A DNA stretch of 6,095 nt from PVC group bacterium (GTDB taxonomy: Bacteria; Verrucomicrobiota; Kiritimatiellia; SS1-B-03-39; PXDE01): positions 1 through 6,095 of the forward strand of contig PXDE01000135.1 in assembly GCA_003566475.1 (NCBI GenBank). The letters run 5' to 3'. Positions 1-5,577 of the stretch are shown here, piece after piece; position 1 is the stretch's first letter, and each line of letters opens with the position of its first letter. The position numbers and the translations under genes were made by a program. The notes under the pieces are model-generated. The model had not been told where the DNA came from, ran no database searches, and was given only the letters and a program-made list of their open reading frames with translations.

Positions 1-149
1 CCATGGCCGGCCGGGCCGTCGATCCGGGCACCCCAAACTTTACAGGCGGGGGTTCGACGGGCAGCCTGTTCCAGATGGAAGGGACAATCTGGAGCGAAGT
101 CCGCCGCAGGCCCGGCGGGTGGCGGTTGGCCAAGGAGCCGGGACCATGA
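1..149 (+). CDS. C-terminal tail of an unidentified upstream gene (partial)
   Basis: This frame is open from the window edge to a TGA at 147-149, and that TGA overlaps the ATG of the next gene as ATGA. The same kind of junction joins genes at 2617 and 3336, which is the main reason to believe this tail is coding. The visible residues include a Gly/Ser/Thr-rich stretch (NFTGGGSTGSLFQ), then a basic tail ending LAKEPGP. An ATG lies at position 3, so a separate 48-residue protein is possible, but a longer gene entering from the left is more likely. I see no family motif, and the tail does not resemble the end of the lipoprotein that holds the equivalent place in the second module. All three forward frames are open across this stretch, so the call rests on the junction, not on exclusion of other frames. 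Confidence 0.45.
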   Translation, partial: MAGRAVDPGTPNFTGGGSTGSLFQMEGTIWSEVRRRPGGWRLAKEPGP

Positions 150-880
150 CCATCGCCCTCCTCCTTGCCCTGGGGGTGGCGGTGGCGGGCTGTCTGGCTC
201 TGGACCGCCGGGGCGTGATGTACGCGCGTGCGGCGGCGCTGGCCCTGCTGGTGGTGATGGCCGCCGTCTCCGTGCGGGCCCTCTTCCGGTCGCCCGATGC
301 CCGGCTCCTGAGGCAGGCTCTGGATGTCCACGAGGCGCTCGGGGCAGGAGCCGGGGCTACCGCCGCCGAGTTCCGGACGGGCCCCGGGCCGGTGGTCGTG
401 CTGGACCCGCCAATGGGAGCGCTGGCGGAGAAGGCGCGGACGGCGCGGCTCCGGGGCCTTCGGGCTTCTCTGCCGGGCCTGGCCGTGGAGCAGGCCGACC
501 TTGTGGGACTCCCGGTCCACCTTCAGGCGGACCTCACGGGGGCCGAGGTTCCGCCGGAAGTGCTGGACCATATCCATCGGCGTCATCCCGACCTTTCCGT
601 GGTGGTGTCCTTCGTGGGCGCCAGCGACCGGCTCCAGCGGCTTCCCTTCCCGCTCGTCGCCTTTCCGGCCCCATTCGACGAACTGGCGGACACGCTGCTT
701 CGCCGTGGAGGGGCGGCCGCCCTGATCTCCCCCCGCGAGACGGACGGGCCCGAGGCCGGCCCCCCCTCCCCGGGGCGGGATCCGAACCACTTCTTCGCCT
801 CGCACTACGAGGTCCGCCGTTCCCCCGTCTGGAGTTCCCCACAAGGAGGCCGTCATGAGACCGCTCCCCTTCCGCCGTGA
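146..880 (+). CDS. B1: membrane-anchored protein with extracytoplasmic alpha/beta domain, paired with prepilin-like gene
   Basis: A 244-residue protein of no family I recognise. I chose ATG 146 because AAGGAG (132-137) sits 8 bases upstream and the ATG overlaps the preceding stop; a GTG at 119 in the same frame has no such support. Residues 2-19 and about 27-45 are hydrophobic helices joined by a short basic loop (DRRGVMYAR). By the positive-inside rule the loop is cytoplasmic and the rest, from FRSPD (47-51) onward, lies outside the membrane. That part alternates strands and helices: GPVVVLD (81-87), the strand LSVVVSFVG (150-158), PLVAFPAP (169-176), and a closing FFASHYEVRRS (216-226). It is a clear paralogue of the protein at 2617-3339: FRSPD and GPVV fall at identical residue numbers. 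Its last 26 bases overlap the prepilin-like gene, whose ribosome binding site lies inside this gene. The paired gene suggests a partner role, which is inference. Confidence 0.85.
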   Translation: MTIALLLALGVAVAGCLALDRRGVMYARAAALALLVVMAAVSVRALFRSPDARLLRQALDVHEALGAGAGATAAEFRTGPGPVVVLDPPMGALAEKARTARLRGLRASLPGLAVEQADLVGLPVHLQADLTGAEVPPEVLDHIHRRHPDLSVVVSFVGASDRLQRLPFPLVAFPAPFDELADTLLRRGGAAALISPRETDGPEAGPPSPGRDPNHFFASHYEVRRSPVWSSPQGGRHETAPLPP

Positions 881-1709
881 CCGTTCTGGTTTCAGTCTGA
901 TTGAGATGATCGTGGTGGTGGCCATCCTCATCATCCTGCTCGCCTTGCTCACGCCCACCCTGACCCACGCCCTGGAGCGGGCCCGGCTGGCTCAGTGCTC
1001 GGCCAATCTCCGGGCGATCCAGGCCGCGGTGATGCAATTGGCGGAGGACAACGATGGCATCATCGTCCCGCTGGACATCCGGCCGTGGAACCTTCAGGAA
1101 CCCTACCAGGCGACGCGTCTGGGGAGCTGGGCCCACCGCTGGTCGTCCACCCTGATGAAGGAGGGATACTTGCCATTGGTGCCGTTCAGCGACGATCCGG
1201 ACGTCATGCCGCCGCGGGGGACCAGCGTCTTCCGGTGTCCGTCGGGAACCTACGAATACGTGGGGGAGGCCTCCTCCTCCTGGGATCCGGTGGGGAAGGG
1301 GGCGGAGCGGGTCGCCTACACGCATGATACCGCCGTGCACGGTCCCAGCTCGGCAAGCACCTCGGTCACCTACGTCTACTACCCGGTCTGGTACGGCACC
1401 AACGGGGCCTCCTTCTTCGTCGGCCGGCACTACACCGCGCGGAACCCCGGGGACACCGGCGGCAACAAGACTCCCACCTACATTCTGGACACCGCCATGC
1501 GAAGCCCGTCTTCGCTCATCACGTTCCTCGACGGGCGCTTCACCCACAACTCCCAGCAGCACGCCTTTTCGCGGGTCAACGCCCGTCACATGCGCAGCAC
1601 GGTCACCAACTGCGCCTTCGCCGACGGCCACGTGGCCGCGTTCCGGACCGACGAGCTGCCCGGCGTCAACAACTCCGATGCCAACCTCTACCCCTCGTTC
1701 CGTCGGTAG
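855..1709 (+). CDS. P1: prepilin-like protein with N-terminal cleavage/methylation site and C-terminal DGHV motif
   Basis: A 284-residue protein of the large pseudopilin-like class (DUF1559-like) common in the Planctomycetes-Verrucomicrobia group. The leader is 12 residues and basic; prepilin peptidase should cut between Gly12 and Phe13 of SGFSLIEM, with Glu17 at the +5 position needed for methylation and assembly. Residues 13-35 form the hydrophobic helix. Hallmarks follow in order: CSANLRAIQ (48-56), HRWSSTLMKEG (94-104), FRCPSG (126-131), DGRFTHN (226-232) and ARHM...FADGHV (243-260). The last resembles the H-X9-DG processing-associated motif but has 11 residues between His245 and Asp257. 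Cys48 and Cys128 are shared with the paralogue at 3336 and could form a disulfide outside the membrane. ATG 855 has AAGGAGG at 843-849, inside the preceding gene. It probably forms or decorates a pseudopilus or surface layer; the exact role of this class is not established. Confidence 0.93.
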   Translation: MRPLPFRRDRSGFSLIEMIVVVAILIILLALLTPTLTHALERARLAQCSANLRAIQAAVMQLAEDNDGIIVPLDIRPWNLQEPYQATRLGSWAHRWSSTLMKEGYLPLVPFSDDPDVMPPRGTSVFRCPSGTYEYVGEASSSWDPVGKGAERVAYTHDTAVHGPSSASTSVTYVYYPVWYGTNGASFFVGRHYTARNPGDTGGNKTPTYILDTAMRSPSSLITFLDGRFTHNSQQHAFSRVNARHMRSTVTNCAFADGHVAAFRTDELPGVNNSDANLYPSFRR

Positions 1710-1834
1710 ATTGTCTCCTCCCCTCCGGCTCTGACGCGCTTCGAATCCTGGCCTGAGCCCGTCGACGGCAGATGCCGCCGGCGCGTGCCCGCGACGGCTC
1801 CGGGAGCGCCATGGCTGGCAATCACGACATTCGC

Positions 1835-1863
1835 TTTACCAACCGCGCCAGCCCGGGTAAGGT
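1835..1863 (+). promoter_or_regulatory. Possible sigma70-type promoter before the second module
   Basis: TTTACC (1835-1840) and TAAGGT (1858-1863) are spaced by exactly 17 bases in the 188-base gap between the first prepilin-like gene and the lipoprotein gene. Each box matches the consensus only partly (4 of 6 and 3 of 6). It would place a transcript start near 1870, about 28 bases before the lipoprotein ATG at 1898, which fits the chosen start. I see no strong terminator for the first module in this gap. Consensus matches this weak arise by chance, so this is a suggestion only. Confidence 0.25.
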
Positions 1864-1897
1864 GTCCTTCCATGCTCACCGGTCGCCCACTCCATTC

Positions 1898-2620
1898 ATG
1901 ATCGCGTCTCCGTCCAGGCGGCGTCCCCGTGTCGAGACGGGTGGAATCCGGCGACGTCGGACCGGGCTGTCGCTCGCGCTGGCGGGAGGTCTGCTCCTCG
2001 TGGGCTGCCGTCAGGAATCCGGCTCGGGTCCGGGTGCCGACGGGCAGGTGATCTCGCGCTACGACCGGTTTCTGGCCGAACGCGTGCTGGGGGCCCGGCT
2101 TGGCGAGGAGGCCGCCGCGCTCGCGGGGGATGCTCCGGGCCCGGTGCTGGTGGTGCTGACCACCCAGCAGGATCCCCTGCTCGAACGGCGGTGGAACGTC
2201 GTGATGGACGCCATGCGAAAGGCCCCCGCCTTCGCCGGGCGCGCCATGGTGATCCATGACGTGGCCGACCGGTCTCCCTACGACCTTATGCGGGACGGCG
2301 ACGAGCCGCTGGTCGCGGCCCACCTGGCCCAGGCCCTGGAGACGGCGCCGGCTGCGGCGGTGATGCTCTCGCTGATGGGACTGCCCGAATCCCCTCCGGA
2401 GACGCCACTATCCGTGCCGTTCCTGGTGTACGATGGCCGGGCCCTGCCCCGGCTCGACGACCACCCCGCCCGCGACCTCGCCCGGACGCTCGTCGCCCCC
2501 CGTCCCGGCATCGACTTCCAGACCGTTCAGGACCATCTGGCCCGCGAGGCCGACGCCTTCGACCGGTACTTTCTGGTTTCACGAGCGGGAACCGATTCCA
2601 CCCCCCGACCCATTCCATGA
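1898..2620 (+). CDS. A: lipoprotein, probable divergent member of the B family
   Basis: A 240-residue protein. The frame is open further upstream (ATG 1772, ATG 1811, GTG 1862), but ATG 1898 is the closest start to the signal peptide and gives a basic N-region (several Arg between residues 7 and 21), a hydrophobic stretch LSLALAGGLLL and the lipobox LVGC. Cys37 would be lipidated and become the first mature residue. No clear Shine-Dalgarno sequence precedes it. The mature part starts with a Gly/Ser-rich spacer, then an alpha/beta domain: GPVLVVL (81-87), a strand AAVMLSLMG (153-161), VPFLVYDG (173-180), and FDRYFLVSR (221-229). These match in order and spacing the GPVV, VVSFVG or IVSVVG, PLVAFP or PLVAYP and HYEVRR or RYIVER segments of the two B proteins. 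Its length is also the same (240 against 244 and 240). Its stop overlaps the next start as ATGA. Function unknown. Confidence 0.8.
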   Translation: MIASPSRRRPRVETGGIRRRRTGLSLALAGGLLLVGCRQESGSGPGADGQVISRYDRFLAERVLGARLGEEAAALAGDAPGPVLVVLTTQQDPLLERRWNVVMDAMRKAPAFAGRAMVIHDVADRSPYDLMRDGDEPLVAAHLAQALETAPAAAVMLSLMGLPESPPETPLSVPFLVYDGRALPRLDDHPARDLARTLVAPRPGIDFQTVQDHLAREADAFDRYFLVSRAGTDSTPRPIP

Positions 2621-3339
2621 TCTGGCTGCTGATCCTTCTCCTCGCCGCCGCGGTGGGCGCGGCTGTGTTTGCGGCGCGTCAGGGCAAGCCCGGTGCCCTG
2701 CCGGCGGCGCTGGTCCTGCTCGTGCTGCTGGCGGTGGCGGGCGGGCGGGCCGCCTTCCGGTCGCCGGACCGGGTCCATGCCCGGCAGACGCTGGACTCCT
2801 ATCACGCCGTGGGGGTCGGTCTGGGCGAGCTGGCCCGCGAGGTCCGCCGAGGGGACGGCCCCGTGGTCCTGGTGGACCTTCCGCCCGACGGATCCCCGTT
2901 TGCCGCCGACGCCCGGGCGCGTCGGCGACGCGGGGTGGAGGAGGGCCTGGGACGCATTCCGCTGGTCGATCTGGATCGAACCGGGCTGTCGCCCGGCATC
3001 TGGGTCGATGTCGCCGAGGACGAGTTCCCACGCGCGCTCATGGCCCACGTCTGGGAGCGCCACCCCGACGCCGGCGCCATCGTGTCGGTGGTGGGGGCGC
3101 CGCCGAACCTGCCCCGGCGCGAGATCCCCCTCGTCGCCTACCCCGCCCCCCCGGAGGCGGACGTGCGGGCGCGCCTACTCGGCCAGGGGGGGGTGGCCGC
3201 GCTGGTGTCCCATGCCCCGCCGTCCCGCGACGGGCCGGAGCCCCTGGCCCCCATCCGTGACCCACGTGACTTCTTCCGATCCCGGTATATCGTAGAACGT
3301 TCCCCGCACTGGCCGGGAGCATCAGGAGACACGCCATGA
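2617..3339 (+). CDS. B2: membrane-anchored protein with extracytoplasmic alpha/beta domain, paralogue of the gene at 146-880
   Basis: A 240-residue paralogue of the protein at 146-880. Two hydrophobic helices (about 2-20 and 28-43) flank a short loop with Arg and Lys, so the C-terminal domain should face outward. FRSPD occupies 47-51 and GPVVLVD 81-87, as in B1; ERHPD (147-151), IVSVVG (155-160), PLVAYPAP (171-178) and FFRSRYIVERSP (219-230) follow. The ATG shares bases with the TGA of the lipoprotein gene and has no Shine-Dalgarno sequence, so it is probably translated by reinitiation after the lipoprotein. Its own stop overlaps the start of the following prepilin-like gene in the same way. 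A run of eight G (3186-3193) and one of seven C (3146-3152) lie within it. I see no catalytic motif. The alternating strand-helix pattern would fit a Rossmann-like or periplasmic-binding-like fold, which is inference. Confidence 0.85.
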   Translation: MIWLLILLLAAAVGAAVFAARQGKPGALPAALVLLVLLAVAGGRAAFRSPDRVHARQTLDSYHAVGVGLGELAREVRRGDGPVVLVDLPPDGSPFAADARARRRRGVEEGLGRIPLVDLDRTGLSPGIWVDVAEDEFPRALMAHVWERHPDAGAIVSVVGAPPNLPRREIPLVAYPAPPEADVRARLLGQGGVAALVSHAPPSRDGPEPLAPIRDPRDFFRSRYIVERSPHWPGASGDTP

Positions 3340-4277
3340 CGAACCCAACCCACCCCGCCCTGCGGGCACCCCTCCGAGGAGGGGAGACCCGCCCCGCCGC
3401 GGGCCGCCGCGGCTTCAGCCTCATCGAGATGATCGTGGTGGTGGCCATCATCATCATCCTGCTCGCCCTGCTGGTCCCCACCCTCTCCCACGCCATGGAG
3501 CGGGCACGTCTGCTCAAATGTTCGGCCAACCTTCGGACCATCCAGGCCGCGACCATGCAGTTCGCCGAGGACCACGACGACATGATGCCGCCCAGCGACG
3601 TGAGGCCCTGGGCCTATCACGCGAGCATCCGCGACCAGATGCAGGAAGATCCAGTCCATCGCTGGTGGCACCGGTGGTCGTCGATTCTCATGAAGACCGG
3701 CCACATCGATCCGGCCACGGTGCCCATGGGAGGGCCCATTCAGGGGTGGCCGTTCGGAAGCAGCGGAGAGGAGGCGGACCAGCTTCCGGTCCGCGGCCAG
3801 AGCCCCTTCATCTGCCCCTCCGGCACCTGGGAGTATGAGGGGCCCGGCCATGAAGGCGGCAGCAATCACTGGAATCCGATCGCCAACAAGGCTGACAAGC
3901 AGTTCTACGCCATTGGGGACGAACCGCACGGGGATCAGCAGCTCAACCCCCAGGTCGTGTACGTTCACTACCCCGTCCACTACGGTTGCAACGGCTCCAA
4001 CGCCAGTTCCGCCTACGCCATGGAGCGCACCCCCAGCGGGGGCCAGCCCCGGCTGGTGTACACCGGCTCGTTCCAGAACCCGTCCGCCCTGATCATCTAT
4101 TATGACGGCCGGTTCAATCACAACCGGACGTCGATCGGCCGCGTGGCCGCCCGACATATGAATCGGACCATGGCCAACTTCTCCTTCGCCGACGGACATG
4201 TGCGGGCCTTCGACGTGCGGGATCTCCCCTCGCTGGGGGTGGCCGATCAGAGCCTGTATCCGAACTGGCGCCGCTGA
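3336..4277 (+). CDS. P2: prepilin-like protein, paralogue of the gene at 855-1709
   Basis: A 313-residue DUF1559-like prepilin. The leader is longer than in P1 (26 residues, basic); cleavage is expected between Gly26 and Phe27 of RGFSLIEM, with Glu31 at +5. From that Phe onward 44 of 53 residues match P1 by my count. Shared motifs follow in order: CSANLRTIQ (62-70), HRWSSILMK (112-120), FICPSG (158-163), YVHYPVHYG (209-217), DGRFNHN (257-263) and ARHM...FADGHV (272-289), again with 11 residues between His274 and Asp286. Both proteins end in LYP-x-aromatic-RR. The extra length against P1 lies mostly in the leader and in the middle (about 95-200). ATG 3336 overlaps the preceding stop and has AGGAG at 3324-3328, 7 bases upstream, so it has both coupling and its own ribosome binding site. 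Likely a surface pseudopilin or shell component; a specific role cannot be read from the sequence. Confidence 0.93.
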   Translation: MTNPTHPALRAPLRGGETRPAAGRRGFSLIEMIVVVAIIIILLALLVPTLSHAMERARLLKCSANLRTIQAATMQFAEDHDDMMPPSDVRPWAYHASIRDQMQEDPVHRWWHRWSSILMKTGHIDPATVPMGGPIQGWPFGSSGEEADQLPVRGQSPFICPSGTWEYEGPGHEGGSNHWNPIANKADKQFYAIGDEPHGDQQLNPQVVYVHYPVHYGCNGSNASSAYAMERTPSGGQPRLVYTGSFQNPSALIIYYDGRFNHNRTSIGRVAARHMNRTMANFSFADGHVRAFDVRDLPSLGVADQSLYPNWRR

Positions 4278-4300
4278 GGCCTTCCGCCTATGCTGCGCGA

Positions 4301-5179
4301 ATGATCTCATCCGACGACTTCTTCCGCGACGGCGGCCTGGTGGTGCGGGGACTCCTCTCCGGGTCCGAACTCAACACCATCCGCGACCACGCGCGGCGAC
4401 TCCAGGACCAGGTCCGCCGCGATCTTCCTCGGGGCACCCGCTACTGGGACGGCCCGGGGGTCCGGGGGGACGACATCTCGCCGGAGCGCAAGCCCGACTG
4501 CACCTGGGGCGTCAACGAGATCGACCGGCCCGAGCTGTTCGATCCCGTTCTGGTGAACGTGCTGGGCCGACCCAGGGTGCTCGAAGCCATGGAGTCGCTG
4601 CTGGGGCCGGAGATCCGGGTGTGGGGCATCAAAATGCTCTGGGCGCCTCGGCTCACCTCCTACGACCTCCACTGGCACCGCGACCAGGTGAAGCGCGACC
4701 TTTACGATTTCGTGCATCACAAGCCGGCCGCCCAGGACCACATCCAGTTCAATCTGGCTCTGGAGCCCGACGACAGCTTTATCTGGGTTCCGGGATCGCA
4801 CCGCCGTCCGCTCACCTCCCGGGAATGGGACGCCCTGTCCGAGCGGCCGCCCCCCGACCTCCCCGGCCAGCAGGTGGCCGAGCTGGGGCCGGGCGACGCG
4901 GTGTTCATGGACGCCCATGCCCTGCACCGGGGCCGCTGCCCGGCCGGGGCGCCCCGTCTCAGCCTGCATTACTCCGCCCAGGCTCAGTGGGTTCCCTTCA
5001 AAGCCTGGGACAGGGCGGATTTCCACGACTGGATCACCTCCGAGCCCTTCCTGTCCCGGCTCGACCCCCCGGTGCGGCGGATGTACGAGCGCATGGCCGA
5101 GGCCGAGACCACCGACGACTCCATGTCGTTCCTCAAGGCCGAGGCGGCCCGGCACGGATGGTCGCCGGCCGGGGGCTGA
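4301..5179 (+). CDS. Phytanoyl-CoA dioxygenase (PhyH) family Fe(II)/2-oxoglutarate oxygenase
   Basis: A 292-residue cytoplasmic enzyme with no signal peptide. The N-terminus has the usual PhyH opening (FFRDGGLVVRGLLS, 7-20, then a helix). The iron-binding triad is visible: His126 and Asp128 in HWHRDQ, and His209 in ALHRG. Arg219 in APRLSLHYS is placed to bind the 2-oxoglutarate carboxylate. WVPGSH (162-167) and LGPGDAVF (195-202) are typical core-strand segments. Members hydroxylate or oxidise small organic substrates using O2, Fe(II) and 2-oxoglutarate; they are highly diverse, so the substrate cannot be named. The gene starts 23 bases after the P2 stop with no clear Shine-Dalgarno sequence. 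A four-codon frame (ATG 4290, MLRE, TGA 4302-4304) ends on its ATG, which might feed ribosomes to it. It may be co-transcribed with the envelope genes, but a functional link is not evident. Confidence 0.92.
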   Translation: MISSDDFFRDGGLVVRGLLSGSELNTIRDHARRLQDQVRRDLPRGTRYWDGPGVRGDDISPERKPDCTWGVNEIDRPELFDPVLVNVLGRPRVLEAMESLLGPEIRVWGIKMLWAPRLTSYDLHWHRDQVKRDLYDFVHHKPAAQDHIQFNLALEPDDSFIWVPGSHRRPLTSREWDALSERPPPDLPGQQVAELGPGDAVFMDAHALHRGRCPAGAPRLSLHYSAQAQWVPFKAWDRADFHDWITSEPFLSRLDPPVRRMYERMAEAETTDDSMSFLKAEAARHGWSPAGG

Positions 5180-5392
5180 GCCCCTGTCGGAGCGGCCCCC
5201 CGCACTGCTCCGAGACATCGCCTTGTCGCAGATCCGGCTTGCCGCGTACGGTCACGCGGACGCCCCCGCAAGGAGTCCGCTGTTCCCGCCCTGCGGGACG
5301 GGCCGCACGTGAGCCGGGCCTTCTGCTTTGAGACACCATCCGACGGTATTTCTCGCAAACCCCTGCACGCCAACAGCATGGTCCCGACGTGG

Positions 5393-5415
5393 CACGCGGG
5401 GCGCCTGCCCCCGTG
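5393..5415. repeat. Hairpin with one bulged base
   Basis: CACG (5393-5396) and GGGGC (5398-5402) pair with GCCCC (5407-5411) and CGTG (5412-5415), leaving a bulged C at 5397 and a GCCT loop. This gives a nine-pair GC-rich stem. It overlaps the next hairpin by two bases, so the two could not both form fully on the same strand. Confidence 0.5.
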
Positions 5416-5431
5416 TCTTGCCCCCAAGACA
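5414..5431. repeat. Perfect 7-base inverted repeat
   Basis: TGTCTTG (5414-5420) and CAAGACA (5425-5431) are perfect inverted copies around a CCCC loop. The stem is less GC-rich than its neighbours, and no T tract follows, so it is not a classic intrinsic terminator. Confidence 0.6.
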
Positions 5432-5479
5432 GGCCGTCGGCCCCGAGAGCCCTACGGAGCCGCCCGAAGGATCTCAGGA

Positions 5480-5505
5480 GGCACGGGGGGAGGCCCCCCC
5501 GTGCC
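5480..5505. terminator. Strong perfect hairpin, possible bidirectional terminator or repeat palindrome
   Basis: Eleven bases (GGCACGGGGGG, 5480-5490) pair perfectly with CCCCCCGTGCC (5495-5505) around the four-base loop AGGC. It is the strongest hairpin in the window and stands about 300 bases after the dioxygenase stop. Ending transcription is plausible, but there is no T run on either strand as a classic Rho-independent terminator would have. The palindrome may instead belong to a dispersed repeat family. Confidence 0.45.
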
Positions 5506-5520
5506 ACGGGAAAGCCGCCC

Positions 5521-5577
5521 CACATCCCACGACTTGTCCGACGTAGCGTCCTCGCGAAGTCGGATCGCACATCCCAC
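5521..5577. repeat. Inverted repeat bracketed by 10-base direct repeats
   Basis: CACATCCCAC occurs at 5521-5530 and again at 5568-5577. Between the two copies lies TCCGAC (5537-5542) inverted as GTCGGA (5559-5564). The direct repeats enclose 37 bases. The layout resembles a tiny insertion flanked by a duplication, or a duplicated piece of a longer intergenic repeat; it may also be coincidence. Confidence 0.45.

Larger units (their letters stand above)
5389..5507. repeat. 119-base segment with 13-base imperfect inverted ends (MITE-like candidate)
   Basis: The left end GTGGCACGCGGGG (5389-5401) and the right end CCCCCCGTGCCAC (5495-5507) are inverted copies matching at 12 of 13 positions. Between them are two compact hairpins on the left side and one very strong hairpin on the right. 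I see no flanking target-site duplication and no coding frame. The arrangement could be a small non-autonomous repeat element, or just a cluster of related GGCACG palindromes as found between genes in many bacteria. Copy number in the genome cannot be judged from here. Confidence 0.35.

Noticed and set aside
39..88. Possible promoter (TTTACA at 39-44, GACAAT at 83-88)
   Set aside because: The two boxes are 38 bases apart, far from the needed 16-18, and neither has a suitable partner.
119..145. GTG at 119 as an earlier start for the first membrane-anchored protein
   Set aside because: No ribosome binding site precedes it, whereas ATG 146 has AAGGAG at 8 bases and gives the same residue numbering of FRSPD and GPVV as the paralogue.
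176..193. Lipobox-like VAGC at residues 13-16 of the first membrane-anchored protein
   Set aside because: There is no basic N-region before it, a second hydrophobic helix follows, and the paralogue has no cysteine there, so a two-helix anchor is more likely than lipidation.
1766..1777. CGGC-AGAT-GCCG hairpin after the first prepilin-like gene as a terminator
   Set aside because: The stem is only four pairs and no T tract follows.
1772..1897. Upstream starts (ATG 1772, ATG 1811, GTG 1862) for the lipoprotein gene
   Set aside because: They would put a long hydrophilic stretch before the signal peptide, which would be unusual for an exported lipoprotein; ATG 1898 gives a normal arrangement and a length equal to the related proteins.
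4290..4304. Four-codon frame MLRE overlapping the dioxygenase start
   Set aside because: Too short and unsupported by a ribosome binding site to be called a leader peptide; kept only as a remark on the start site.
3138..4310. Long open frame on the - strand (390 codons) opposite the second prepilin-like gene
   Set aside because: It mirrors + strand coding in GC-rich DNA, has no domain or ribosome binding site, and the + strand gene has clear motifs. The same applies to the - strand frames at 534-1631 and 4307-5218.
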